From positions 248,001 to 312,000 of the forward strand of contig JAQFVV010006543.1 in NCBI GenBank assembly GCA_028023455.1: a stretch of 64,000 nt of DNA, in the 5' to 3' direction. The position numbers and the translations under genes were made by a program. Of the stretch, positions 37,440 through 49,100 are shown piece by piece. This stretch comes from Epiperipatus broadwayi (taxonomy: Eukaryota > Onychophora > Udeonychophora > Euonychophora > Peripatidae). The notes under the pieces were generated by a model. The model saw only the letters and a list, made by a program, of their open reading frames with translations. It had not been told where the DNA came from and ran no database searches. Within the stretch, counting starts at the first letter, position 1. Each line of letters opens with the position of its first letter.

Positions 37440-38835
37440 TCATGGGTTGTATATATAAAAGACATATTTTGCAGGTTCATCCATGTTAAAATACTTTAAA
37501 TATTGATATAGCCACATTTCGACTTGGTCACACAAGTCATCCACTGGGTGATAAAAGGAAGAAAGATGGTTGTAGAGGCACTACAATCACTGATTTGAAA
37601 AAAACGTTAAAGTTCCACCAATAGCAAAAATGTTAAATTAAGAATGTTTTTTAAAAAAATCTTTCCAAATAGGAGGAAGTTTGCTTGTATCATCTCGCAT
37701 ATTGATACAATCTGGCCTTCTAAGTATCTCAATGGCTTCTCTAATTTTGCACTAGTATAGATTAACACATCTGGATATGATCCTGGTACTAGAAAAATTA
37801 ATTTTATGACCTGAATCCTTAGTATGGAGTGAGAGTGCTGATGATGATGAATGTTGTTTAACTGCATTATCATGCTCATCTCTCCTAACACTGATGCGAT
37901 GATTACTCATACCTATGTAAAAAGCTTTGCAATTTTCTTATGAGATTTGATAAAGACCATGAGATTCAAGAGGGATTGGATCCTTAGGTTTGGTTATTAT
38001 ATTGCTGATCTTTTGATGAGTAGAACACGCTGTATTTATATTATAGCATTTTAATATACGTCCTATACTGTCTGTAGTTCCTTTTACATATGGAACACAA
38101 ATCCTAATAGCTGATTTATCATCTTTTTGTTTCCTATTTTGTCCATTTTGTGCTTGAAATAAGGCTTTTTTAATAAATTTATAATTATAACTATTTGCTA
38201 ATAAAACACTATTAATATGATTTATTTTTTCTTTCAGATGTGACATATCTGAAAGGTTAATTGCTCTATTTAAAAAAGTTTTGGCTACAGAAACTAGCTG
38301 AGTTGGGTGATGATGAGAATGGAATTGTAAATATTTGTCCGTGTGTGTGTATTCTTTCTATAAATTGAAAAAGATAAACTATTTGGTGTTCTGGTGACTA
38401 AAACATCAAGAAAAGGAAGTTTTCCAGACTCTGTCCCCATTGTAAATTTAATATGAGGATGCATATTATTTAAATGTAAGAAAAAAAATCATCTAATTTA
38501 TTTTTTCCATGTCGCCATATGACAAAAATGTCATCTATGTATCTGAGCCAAATGAGGGTTTTTAAAGAGGATGATTCTAAAGCACAAGTTTCTATATTTT
38601 CCATGAATAATACTCCTGTGATAGGTTAGCCCATAGGAGTACCAAAAACTTGTCTGTAATAGTGTCCATTATATACAAAATATGTGTTCAAGAGACAATG
38701 TTTAATCAAAGCAATAATATGGTTTGGCAAATTGCAACGTTGTGAGATTACATTTAAAGCTTTATCAATTGGAATGTTTGTAAACAAAGACGCGATATCA
38801 AAACTGACCAGAATGTCATTAGCATTAATTTTTAA
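37440..38835 (-). pseudogene. PLE4: decayed Penelope-like RT - GIY-YIG element
   Basis: Read on the minus strand from about 38835: ILVSFDIASLFTNIPID (RT palm motif with FD), then FVYNGHYYRQVFGTPMG (the B-motif region, followed by a stop), WLRYIDDIFVIWRHG (palm motif C, YIDD), a frame-broken middle, THTDKYLQFHSHHHPTQLVSVAKTF, the open frame 38246-37938 (MSHLKEKINHINSV to SHGLYQIS), and after a stop the GIY-YIG core with FYIGMSNHRISVRRDEHDNAV, continuing in the 37891-37607 region to IWKDFFKK. It starts at the same palm motif as PLE1 and is the same broad family (SHHHP and GTTDSIGRIL parallel SHHHP and GVTDRIGNIL), but with many stops and frameshifts. The 3' end reaches about 37440. Confidence 0.88.
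37508..37552 (-). ncRNA. Degenerate hammerhead-like motif downstream of PLE4
   Basis: Minus strand, at the position equivalent to the PLE1 ribozyme: CCCAGTGGATGACTTG, a TGTGAC loop, then CAAGTCGAAATGTGG. Stem II (GACTTG with CAAGTC, six pairs) and GAAA are intact, but the core reads GTGGATGA instead of CTGANGA, consistent with one insertion and a C3 change. Probably inactive. Confidence 0.45.
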
Positions 38836-39039
38836 ATTTTATATATATATAGAGAGAGAGAGTACCAATAGCTCAAACAAACTCTTAATTCATAAGTGCG
38901 GTAAGAGACTCCTATAGTATAAAATTAGATAAGTTAAAACATATTTCAAAAACAAATTCATCATAGATTTACCATCTATTCTACAGCTATTATGGAATAT
39001 TGGTAAAATAGAAGATATTATTCAGTATGTTGTTACATT

Positions 39040-39420
39040 TTCATTTACCATTGTCAAACTCCCTCCACTCACAACTTTGACACCATCCATTTCAGATAAA
39101 TACACTAATGATTATTACTAATCATTTTCGAAACTAGAGATTATCTCTAGCACAGATATAAACTTTAAACCTCAGTTAAAGATTAATATATCTGATTTTT
39201 TAATTTTACACACACACGGAGTTATTCACCTTTCTCTGTCCCATATGTAATATCTTTATAGATATAATAAACACCTCCATACTTCCCCATTCTTTTTAAA
39301 TTCATATAAATAACGATATACAATAAAAGACAAATGACCCCCAAGATGCATTTCATGCTGAACCAGCACTTATCAGTTGGCCCAGGTCATATGGGGAATG
39401 TTTTTCAATTTTCATTTTAC
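39040..39420 (-). repeat. Old family B copy
   Basis: Fragments shared with the 48.5 and 59.6 kb elements: a CCACTC...CAACTTT...CCATCCATTTC run at 39062-39100 and the hammerhead block ATTTCATGCTGAACCAGCA at about 39350. The unit is strongly diverged and the edges are uncertain. Confidence 0.55.
39336..39388 (-). ncRNA. Family B hammerhead motif with G8 mutated
   Basis: Minus strand: stem I is two helices, GACC/GGTC outside and CCAA/TTGG inside, with an internal loop, the typical layout for the stem I-loop II contact. The core is CTGATAA (39376 down to 39370), so the catalytic G8 is A. Stem II TGCT/AGCA is perfect with a GGTTC loop; GAAA is followed by the palindrome ATGCAT and C17. Everything except G8 is intact. 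Confidence 0.7.
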
Positions 39421-39429
39421 CTTCTAGCT

Positions 39430-42400
39430 TAAAATACTGAGATACCAAATTGTTGACTAATCCTGAATGACTATAAGCTAGCTAGTTGAAAAAAAATCAT
39501 AAATTTAATTGGTAACTGAAAAATAATTACAAATTATTCTCCATACTGAATTTGAAGTCCAGTTTTAAGCATGACTTATGGATGTACTAATCAGTATACT
39601 ATAAGGCAGTTTTAAATTTATAGTGTAGTAATTATTAGAAGTGTTCTGTTAGGTATTTGGTTAGGTCACAAACACGACAACAGATTTTTTTTAATAATTG
39701 AAGATTTCCCAGCAGATTTCTAAACTCTTATGAATAGTTATCTAATGAAAACCTCAACTTGCATTTACTGGTTCGCAAATGGGTATTTAGATATTCATAA
39801 TTTGAGAATATAAAAATCAAAAAAACTCTCATCAATCAGCAGCTGATTAACATTTACGATTCCTCTAACAAAGAATGTTAAAACGACTTACGTTTGCAAT
39901 GGGATGCTTAAGAATATATATGTGTGTGTATGTGTGAGTGTATATATTGAAACAGTCAGATTTTTCAACCCAACTGTTTCACCTACTATATTCTATAGTA
40001 GTATCCTTTTATATATAACTACCACCAAATTCTCGTATATCTCATGAATAATATCATAAAAACCTGGCTAAATTTAAACCTGAATATTTTAACTATGTGT
40101 GTGTGCATATATCTCTACATATAGAGAGAAGATTACATTTATATTCATAAATCCCTAAATGCGCACATATATATTTCTAATAATAATTAAATGAAAAACA
40201 AGTTGTATATGTAACTTAAGACTACATATATGCTAGAAGAATAATGTTAATAGGATTTAAAACATTAAAATTTGTTTATTTTAAAATATTTATTAAATTA
40301 ATAATATTTGAAATTATATATTTCTGCATATATTGCTAAATTAAACGGTCGAGTTACATATATAACAAAATGTTTTTCCAAAGTTTAGATTTGTTTTGCT
40401 AGTCAAAGTGACACCAGAAAAATTAATCCTGGTCACTGAAAATTGACCCACTTTATATTTAAAGTTAAAATTAGATTTAACTTAAAAAGATTGCATAAAT
40501 TACCGTGTGTCACAGCTTCCACGATTGTTGGCAATAAGCGAGTAAGCTAAGAAAACGGATCTAAAAATAATATAATGAAGGAGAGGGGGGTGCATTGGTA
40601 TATAAGCTAGAGCATCCATCTTTAAAAGAAGAATTCAGACACTCTCTATGAGGAGAATTTTATAAAGTACTTGAATAGCGTTGATGGTGACCATGTCAGG
40701 GTAAAGGCCTAAAATCTTGCCTTCCGCCTCCGATGAGAAGCTACCTAATGCAGGGAAAGATGAATGAACCACTGTCACAACCTAAAGAAGTTTCAATGAA
40801 GAAATAACTTGCCAGTATAGAAAAGAGAAGAAATGGTAAATACTCCTTTAAATCTAAAGCTTTCAACTAAACTCAACTCTAAAATGCTAGCTTAATCTTA
40901 ATATAATGGCCATCATAATAATGTAAACTAAACTTCTAAAGGTAAATTTTTGTTTTGTTTTAATCCTAAAATCTTGCCTAAACTATAAATGATTTAATAA
41001 CTTTATTTAAACCCTAAAATCTTGCCTGATTTCCAAACTCATTTGCAAACTGATTTAACCTGATTTATAAACTCATTTATCCTTATAAATCATTAAATAA
41101 TTTATTGGCTGATTGATTTATAATTTATTATTTCACAATCTGAGTTATTTGCATTGAAAACATATTTCATTTATTGACTTGATTTTATGTATTGGTTTAC
41201 TTATCGAACATAATTATGATTGATTTGGTTTTACGTATTTAGTTTAATCTAACTAAATCTATTTAAATTTAATGCTTACTATAAATTTTGTTACATATAA
41301 TTTAAATGATGTATTTTAAAATAATAGTTAAATATCTAAGCTATTATATATATTTTAAGTTAACAATAATATTTTCCCTCGTTAATCTTCTAATCAACTT
41401 CAAGATATCATAAACTAAATCAATCACATTTCAGCAAATATTGTATAGGTTCCATTCTAAAACAAAGCCAAATTCCAGATTTTACTTACGTGAAATCTCA
41501 TCTTATTAAATATACATTTTCTTATTTATTTATGTCTATGCCAAATCTTATTATTTTAATTGTGCTATTGTTTATGCTATATGTATTCAAGACCGAATTT
41601 TATTCATAATTAAATCATTAGCAAGAATTAAAAATAGGTTCTCATGCATATATATGTCATTTCACATATATATGTAATATGTGTAATAATGCACAAACTA
41701 AGAAGCTCTGTTTTGAAATGAATATATATCTTAGTTAAGATATACTTACAAACTTACGATTGTTCTAGAATAGATTTGCTTTTGAATATAATATTTAACC
41801 AATATTCGGTTGAAGTGATAAAATGCAGCATAAATCTATAGTTCTATATTGTAATTTCCCTTACTATGCTGTAATCCTCCTTAGAAGTATAATAGCCTAT
41901 TTAGATAGCTTTATAAATTGGATTCATAAATTTTCCTAAATAGTATAATTATAAATATTATGAAATGAACTGATACATGGTAGTTTCATGAAGGAAACTA
42001 TTATTTAACGTCGTAATTTTATTATATGATAATGTTGTCAGCGGTGCGTATGTTTCCTTAAGAAATGCCACAGCATACTCACTTGTTGCTATTTTCTTTA
42101 ATGGTTGTATGTGATCGCGCTGCACCATTACTCTTAGTTTAGGCAATTATTATCTTCAGATGGTAATTGGTACATACCAACCCATTCTGCATCCTTAGAA
42201 ATGGAGCATGAGACTCTATGGAGCATAAGACTCCCACTTAAATAAATTGCTCTATCCTCTGGACTAAAGGCCTCCTATTTCACAGCAATGAGTTTGATTA
42301 AAGGGAACCGTTACTTAGTAAGAATCCCATGAATAAGGCACATATACAAGATGCAAAGAACTCAGAATTGTATGTTTTCTATATGCATTAATATCTGAAG

Positions 42401-42690
42401 TCTGGCTGCCAATAATCAGTTCATCCTACCATTCTAATTGTTAATTTCAGTCTTGATCTGAATCCGAATCCAATTTGATAGGCTAAGTAGCTATATAGAG
42501 AAGATATTAACTATTTGTGCTTAGTAAAGTATTGTATTCTTTATAAATCTTTATATTCACTTCCACTAACTATAAAGCAAATCTAGATCATATTATAGCA
42601 TAAACTAGGCATAGATAATCATGAGCAAATTCATTTAGTCATAAAATTAATATTAAAGCTCATGAAAAGGTCAATTCAATTGTATTATAA
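39430..42690. other. No gene recognised; a 15-bp phrase occurs three times
   Basis: CCTAAAATCTTGCCT occurs at 40708-40722, 40965-40979 and 41013-41027. The stretch 40500-40860 is less AT-rich, with few homopolymers (for example TGGTGACCATGTCAGGGTAAA), which suggests an unidentified old repeat, but I see no TSD or coding frame. The remainder is AT-rich. Confidence 0.4.
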
Positions 42691-42694
42691 TTTC

Positions 42695-43028
42695 ATCACC
42701 TGTGAGTGATTTATATATATAGCTAAGTAAATTAAATATTTGTAACCTACAAACTACAATCATCTGCGAATGATTCAAAAGCTATATATAAACCAGAAGT
42801 GCCTAAATTTTAAATTATCATTTATGAGTGATAAGCAGATATATATGTAAAGAAACCCGATAATTTGTAAACTAGAAACTTAATATCACCTGCGAGTGAT
42901 TTTATCTATATCCTATATATGTAAACCAAGTTGTGTAAAACTCAGCCATAAGGGAATTATATGTCTACAACCATCACTTGCATGTGAACCCAATTTAATG
43001 TAAACATCCCTTAATCACCTGCGTGTGA
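42695..43028. repeat. Six spaced copies of a TCACCTGCGAGTGA hairpin
   Basis: Imperfect palindromes on ATCACCTGCGAGTGAT at 42695-42710, 42758-42775, 42817-42832, 42885-42900, 42973-42987 and 43014-43028, spaced 42-88 bases. Several stems carry compensating changes (ATCATT...AGTGAT, AATCATC...GAATGATT). Between them TTTGTAA...CTA(C/G)AAACT and a TATATATA(A/T) phrase recur, so this is an old tandem array of about 60-70 bp units with the hairpin best conserved. Confidence 0.65.
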
Positions 43029-43039
43029 GACCAAACAAG

Positions 43040-44520
43040 TAGCTATTGTAATTTTGTTTTTAGTTATTATTTCAAAATTTAACTTAATTAAATTTGTTTT
43101 AAATTTAACTTCGTTTCATGTCTTAGTCTTGCTCACAGACTCATAATTATTTATCATTTAGAAATTATTTTTTTATTAGTTATTAAAACCATCCATGGTT
43201 TAATAATCATATACTAGCCACATAATACCTATATAGCTTACTAAATGGAATGCCAACTTTCTCCCAGTCTTTTGCTCAACTGTTGTTCTACTGCTGGCAT
43301 GCTATAAAGGGAAAATACTGCTGTAAACTCAGGTGTGTCATTTGTAAGGTGGTAAGTCTCTGAGCAATGGTAAAGGAACTAGGGTTAGGCCAGAGTCGTA
43401 GCATCCACCACCATAAACTGGTCGGCCTTGGGATGATTTACTAGAGTTCTAGATTTTGTTACGCAAATGTACATATTTGACCGTTACAATAGGTAACACC
43501 ACCACTCAATTATTAATGTTTTTTTTGGTCATACAAATGTGTATGTATACGCAGTATGTATTAGTATGGACATGTCTCGATATATGAATAAAAAAGAAAA
43601 TAATATAAATGTCTAACCGATGCAACGTTTTAAATTAATTTTTAAAAAAATAATTTTTTTATCTGTCATCAAACTTATTAGAATATTGATCTTTTTAGTT
43701 ATTTCCTTTAAACATATTTTTCAATAATTTATACATATTGAGTCATGTATTTTCCTTCATTTATACTTTTTTTTTTACTTTAAGGAAATAAACTTCATTT
43801 TAATATTAAAGTTAGAGCGATTTTTTTTATATATAAATAAATTATTTGGATAATGAACTGTTTTATCTTGAAAAAACTTATTTTATGTTTGTTTAGGGAT
43901 ATTTATAACTATTTATTAGCTAAATTATTAAAGCTATTCTTAAAAATCTATTGATTGTGGAATTTTTCTTGATTAATTTAAAATAATTAAAATTGTTCCA
44001 GTGGATAACAAAAAAGTAAGCTTGAATCTGGAAATAATAATTCAATTTCAATAAAATTTATTTTCTCTAAAAAAAAATCGCTATGAATATGAAGCAAAAG
44101 GCCTCAAAAGCGCTTAGCGTGTAATAATTTCTGTGTATCTTTATAGCTTCTCATTCAAGTGTGTCATACGCTTTGTTAATTTTGTATACTAAAAAATATA
44201 AGAATTGTGTTTATTATTAAAATTAATATTCCAAAAATTCTATATAATTTTCAGCATGAATTAATTCCAATTAAATCTTTGAACAAATCTACTACTAATA
44301 ATAAAAAATATTTGTCATGCTCTTAATAATAAGCAAATAATCGATATAGTTTCCTTTGATTTATCATATGCATTTGATAGGGTAAATCTATAACTAATTA
44401 TTATTAAAATTAACATCATATGCAAAAACACTTAATTAATTTAAACCCTTTTCAACTAGTTGAAAATTTTATATTAATTTTAATACTCAGTTTTTGCTAC
44501 TTTTCCAATACTTTAAGAAA
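43040..44520. other. No gene recognised
   Basis: 43240-43460 is distinctly less AT-rich (about TGCTGGCATGCTATAAAGGG and CAGAGTCGTAGCATCCACCA) and may be an old SINE or LTR fragment; I find no A/B boxes, tail or TSD to prove it. The rest is AT-rich. Confidence 0.4.
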
Positions 44521-44541
44521 ATTCATAAAGTTGGAGTTTTA

Positions 44542-44632
44542 TATATATATGTCAGAGCGTTGAATGGGAAACACACCGGGACTAGCTGCTTGGAAGGCAG
44601 CTATGCTAACCGCTAGGCCACTAATGCTTGAC
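44542..44632 (-). mobile_element. tRNA-Gly-derived retropseudogene with 14-bp TSD
   Basis: The minus strand from 44627 to 44556 reads as a 72-nt tRNA: GCATTAGTGGCCTAGCGG (A box TGGCCTAGCGG), then the anticodon arm CTGCCTTCCAAGCAG, with UCC in the loop as in tRNA-Gly(UCC), and a T arm decayed to GGTGTGTTTCCC. Acceptor pairing is partly lost. It is flanked by AAGTTGGAGTTTTA at 44528-44541 and 44633-44646, with an (AT)n tail at the 3' side and a TGTCA/TGACA pair at the insert ends. So it is a retroposed tRNA or minimal SINE, not a functional tRNA gene. Confidence 0.82.
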
Positions 44633-45234
44633 AAGTTGGAGTTTTAGCCCTATTACTGTTTAACATTTACATCATGATGTCATAGATTACATAAAACAAT
44701 GATTTGTAAATGATTAACACAACTAAATTATTTTAATGATTTAACTTTAATGCAAAGTGATATTAATAATTTTATGGCATGTTACAAATATACCTATATG
44801 TTAACAAATATTGAAAAACAATGATCTACAACTCTCAGAATTATCCAAATTATTATTAGAAACTTTTATATTAATAATTTTTAAAAAATAAAATAGGAAT
44901 CAGTTAACTTGGATTTGATTTTTTGATTCAAATGGATCATTTAAAATCTGTGTAAAATAAAATATATCTAAATCTTATAAAGTTGATTGTCAAGTAATTA
45001 GATATGTTTTCTATCAAGATGTATTGGTTTTATCAAGATTACTCTGTGCCCCTGAAATATAGATATTACTAATAAACATTATATTAGCACTAATAAATAT
45101 TATATTGACACTGAGATCGTATATACATATTGTAACCCAGCAATACTGTCCATGTAGAGAGACAACACAGCACAAAACCGGCCATGAATAAAAACTATAT
45201 CCACCACACTTCAAAACTCACAATCTTTTGTAGT

Positions 45235-46250
45235 ACATTCAAAGATCAGCCTTTCAAGCTAATTGTGCATGCGTCTTCTGCGAGTGTTAAATAATAAATG
45301 AATACTTCACTCCACAATACAAGATATAGTATTTATGCAGGAATAAAAAAAATCCTCTTATTCCTACGACTCAAATTCTTTTATATGAGCAAATCTGAAG
45401 TACTGTTGAATAAAGCGTGAGAGTAGAATTCTCACTTTAAATTACTATCTACGATGTTTAAATGAATGATGTCGGTGAAATTGTCTAGAATTTACTAAAT
45501 GTCACTCTAACTGAAACTTAATTATAAGTAAATAAGCATTTATTTTTATATGACGCTATGCATACAATTGTATTACATTCAAAGATCAGCCTTTCAAGCT
45601 AATTGTGCATGCATCTTCTGCGAGTGTTAAATAATAAATGAATACCACAATACAAGATATAGTATGTATGCAGGAATAAAAGGAATCCTCTTATTCCTAT
45701 GACTCAAATTCTTTTGTATGAGCAATTCTGAAGTACTGTTGAGTAAAGCGTGAGAGTAGAATTCTCACTTTAAATTACTATCTACGATGTTTAAATGAAT
45801 GGCGTTGGTGAAATTGTCTAGAATTTACTAAACGTCACTCTAACTGAAACTTAATTACAAGTAAATAAGCATTTATAGTGTCATAGAAAAATAAATGCTT
45901 ATTTACTTATAATTAAGTTTCAGTTAGAGTGACGTTTAGTAAATTCTAGACAATTTCACCGATGTCATTCATTTAAACATCGTAGATAGTAATTTAAAGT
46001 GAGAATTCTACTCTCACGCTTTACTCAACAGTACTTCAGATTTGCTCATATAAAAGAATTTGAGTCGTAGGAATAAGAGAATTCCTTTTATTCCTGCATA
46101 AATACTATATCTTGTATTGTGGAGTGAAGTATTCATTTATTATTTAACACTCGCAGAAGACGCATGCACAATTAGCTTGAAAGGCTGATTTTTGAATGTA
46201 ATACTATTGTATGCATAGCGTCATATAAAAGTAAATGCTTATTTACTTAT
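45235..46250. mobile_element. Family A repeat: two tandem units and one inverted unit, 13-bp TSD
   Basis: Unit of about 330 bp. Copies at about 45235-45570 (plus) and 45571-45877 (plus) lie head to tail, and 45885-46250 is inverted. Unit landmarks, in order: TTACATTCAAAGATCAGCC, GTGCATGCGTCTTCTGCGAG, ATACAAGATATAGTAT, CTGAAGTACTGTTGA, AATTGTCTAGAATTTACTAAA, and AAATAAGCATTTAT. Direct repeats AATCTTTTGTAGT at 45222-45234 and 46251-46263 bound the whole. No coding frame. The multimer arrangement parallels families B and C, but I could not assemble a hammerhead in it. Confidence 0.87.
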
Positions 46251-46264
46251 AATCTTTTGTAGTC

Positions 46265-46985
46265 TAAATCACAGATAACTAATGTAATTAATAACAACAA
46301 TAATAATAACTTCTTAATAGAATCCTCTTATTAATTTACAACTATGGTATTTCAAACTTTAAATACTAGCTCAAGTTTTAATATTTTAACTATATCTCAG
46401 GTTCACATTATATTTGACATAAAATAATAATTATACTAAGTATTTCAAAGTTATCATATGCAATGCTTATCTAAGTTGTATTTAAAACATTTTATTTCAT
46501 CTTTATACCTTTATTCTTGATATCTTGAGTTTCAATCAAATATGAAAAGCAAATATATAAAACAGAACATTATATCAATATTTAGATGACCAATAATTAT
46601 CATACAAAATATTGTTTAAAATATTTTAAATTTTCTTCATGTATAAATATTTTATTTATCCAGCACATAAGTATATAAGTATAAAAAACTAATTTATAAT
46701 AATTGCATACAGATGATGTAATGCAGCTTGTAGAAAGACACGTTTTATGCTACCCACAGCCTTACAAAAACACACTTAAAATAAATAGGCATTAACGAAG
46801 CATATGTCTTATTATAATGCAGGTAAAATGGATAAATAAGTCAAGTAAATAATAATATTAGGTGACCATTGAAATGTACTTTTTAAAAGCAACGGATAAT
46901 AAAACGTTATTATTATGACATTTTCTGGTTAATAAATGCAATAGTAATGGCAACAAAAACAGAAATTTATTTTAATCATAAAAAA
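46265..46985. other. No gene seen
   Basis: AT-rich sequence, no recognised element. Confidence 0.5.
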
Positions 46986-47103
46986 ATATGTATTTACAAT
47001 GTAAAATTAAGAGCGTGCTAATAGCTCTAAACAAGCTTTTTTTTTTTATTTATGATAAATGCTACTACAAGAGAAGGCATTCAAATCATTTTTATCTTGG
47101 ATT

Positions 47104-47159
47104 GTCCCCATCCCCAGACCGGTTTCGACCTATGGGTCTCTTCAGTGAGGAGTTGGGAC
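47104..47159 (-). ncRNA. Hammerhead ribozyme, family C left copy
   Basis: Minus strand. Stem I: TCCTCA pairs with TGGGGA (six pairs, one wobble), then an internal loop, then GTCCC with GGGAC. Core CTGAAGA (47145 down to 47139; N7 is A). Stem II is GACC with GGTC and loop CATA, including the canonical G10.1-C11.1 pair. GAAA (47126-47123) is followed by the palindrome ACCGGT as stem III and C17 at 47117. All conserved core positions are present. Stem III lacks a loop, so a dimeric fold is predicted. Confidence 0.88.
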
Positions 47160-47546
47160 ATTAGATCTAAAAAACCAACTCAAGCAAAGCATTTATCTAA
47201 AAGATAATTGTTAGAAGAAGATCTGAAACTTTTAGACATCTACATGTCTTTAAAGTCAGCTCTCCAACTGAAAAAATCATATGGGCCTGAACTTAATTCA
47301 GATACACCATATATTAGTAGGCTTAGCTCTTTAATTTAGCTAAAGCCACAACAGCAAAATAATAATAGTAATAATAACAAGTCAGATGGCTTTAGCTAAA
47401 TTAAAGAGCTAAGCCTACTAATATATGGTGTATCTGAATTAAGTTCAGGCCCATATGATTTTTTCAGTTGGAGAGCTGACTTTAAAGACATGTAGATGTT
47501 ATCTTTTAGATAAATGCTTTGCTTGAGTTGGTTTTTTAGATCTAAT

Positions 47547-47602
47547 GTCCCAACTCCTCACTGAAGAGACCCATAGGTCGAAACCGGTCTGTGGATGGGG
47601 AC
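47547..47602 (+). ncRNA. Hammerhead ribozyme, family C right copy
   Basis: Plus-strand partner of the left copy: core CTGAAGA at 47561-47567, GACC-CATA-GGTC stem II, GAAA at 47580-47583, ACCGGT stem III, predicted cleavage after C47589. Stem I is TCCTCA against TGTGGA, giving one U-U mismatch where the left copy has a U-G pair; the outer GTCCC helix is retained. Confidence 0.85.
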
Positions 47603-47779
47603 AATCCAAGATAAAAATGATTTGAATGCCTTCTCTTGTAGTAGCATTTATCATAAATAAAAAAAAAGCTTGTTTAGAGCTATTAGCACGCTCTTAATTT
47701 TACATATTTGTAAGTGCAAGCTATATATAAGTCATGTGACATCTGACTTGTTATTATTACTATTATGTATTTACAATAT

Positions 47780-48455
47780 AAGTGGAATATGAGATTTAAT
47801 ACAACCGATACTTAAAACAAATAATGATTTGAAATTAACAAATTAAGATAAAGTATGTGTACAATTTTACGATAAATATTTCCTATAAGTATTGTTACAA
47901 ACTATTTATTAGGTTCTCATAATTATCATCCAATACATTATTCCAACTATATTAGGCCACTAGCATGATATTAACTTCCTCGTAATACCAGCTGCGTCTC
48001 AAAACCAGTGTGATGAAACATTTGTTCTTACATTAAAAGATAACATATTGTATAAATTATAAGTACACCATTGTAATACTCTAAGTATCTATGAGAGGCA
48101 AGGAAATATATATATATATATGATACACATAATTCAAAACTGTTTAAAATATTAAATTGCAGTAACTAGCAAATAACATTAAAATAAATATGCCTTCAAA
48201 ACGCCCTTATATATTCAACAACAAATTTAAACATTGCAATATAGATACAATTTGAATAATAAATATTATATGAATAGCCACAAGTTGTCTATGGTAGGCA
48301 ATTCTGAAAGATTAATAATCATTAAGAGGTCTTTGAGTAAGTATTTGATATGATATATGACATTGGTGTAATGGATCAAACAGCTTTTATATTTGATGTG
48401 TGTGTGAGCATGTAGAATGCCTGAAAGTCAGCGTATGAAGCTTAAATAGCACATG
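47780..48455. other. No gene seen
   Basis: AT-rich sequence between two element insertions; no recognised feature. Confidence 0.5.
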
Positions 48456-48565
48456 AATTATAATATGTAGTTTTATATAGGGTATGAGCACAGACTTTCA
48501 CATGACCCACCACTCTCCACTCCATCTAATAATACTGATACACTTAAATACCTATATGTTGAAAA

Positions 48566-48630
48566 GATAAATAATCACCAATATACGTATTTCATGTTAA
48601 ACCAGCAATCATCAGTTGGTCCACATTATC
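48566..48630 (-). ncRNA. Hammerhead ribozyme, family B first copy
   Basis: Minus strand. Stem I: ATAAT/ATTAT outside, ACCAA/TTGGT inside, with a GTGG/G internal loop. Core CTGATGA (48615 down to 48609) is the exact consensus. Stem II is TGCT against AACA (one C-A mismatch) with loop GGTTT. GAAA (48593-48590) leads into the 8-nt palindrome ATACGTAT; H17 is A, at the complement of 48582. Confidence 0.85.
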
Positions 48631-49035
48631 ATCTCTACACATATATACTATAAGTGCTCAGATATATTAAGATAGAAAATCCTCATACTTTAATAGACAG
48701 GCTCCAATCCACTCCACACTCCAACTTCTCAACCATCCATCCAATTGAAAATCTGATGATGGAATGCTCAAAGGCCACCCTGAGGCTGAGATTCTTGTCA
48801 CACCCATGTTGACCTAAGGTCAATCTGAACCCCACATGTACAGGACATAATCCATTTAATACATATGCAAGGATGAGCAGACATCTCTATAATGTAATAA
48901 CTGAAACACAGGCTTATTTATACCTGTGTCTATATATATGTAATATATAGGGTATGAGCAAGGACTTTCACATGACCCACCACTCTCCACTCCATCTAAT
49001 AACACTGATACACTTAAACACATATATGTTGAAAA

Positions 49036-49100
49036 GATAAATAATCACCAATATACGTATTTCATGCTAAACCAGCAATCATCAGTTGGTCCAGATTATC
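49036..49100 (-). ncRNA. Hammerhead ribozyme, family B second copy (best preserved)
   Basis: As the first copy, but stem II TGCT/AGCA is fully paired. Core CTGATGA at 49085 down to 49079, GAAA, palindrome ATACGTAT, stem I ACCAA/TTGGT plus an outer helix. No core defect is visible, so this is the copy most likely to cleave. Confidence 0.88.

Larger units (their letters stand above)
47001..47763. mobile_element. Family C: palindromic hammerhead-bearing non-coding element, 14-bp TSD
   Basis: Two arms (about 47001-47350 and 47385-47763) are near-identical inverted copies, each with one hammerhead. Both arms also carry AGAGCTAAGCCTACTAATAT, AGTTCAGGCCCATATGATTT and a TAATTTTACA-type outer end. 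The centre (47351-47390) contains the inverse of the terminal segment found at the far right (ATCTGACTTGTTATTATTAC at 47740-47759), as expected if the template was circular or multimeric. TATGTATTTACAAT at 46987-47000 and 47764-47777 is the target duplication. No protein is encoded. Confidence 0.9.

Noticed and set aside
42695-43028. CRISPR-like array because of regularly spaced short palindromes
   Set aside because: Eukaryotic context, imperfect repeats, variable spacing and recurring spacer phrases; it is an old tandem array.
44556-44627. Functional tRNA-Gly gene
   Set aside because: T arm and acceptor pairing are decayed and the copy sits inside a target-site duplication with a tail, so it is a retropseudogene.
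45380-45420. Hammerhead in family A around CTGAAGTACTGTTGA
   Set aside because: A9 is replaced by T and no paired stem II followed by GAAA is present on either strand.
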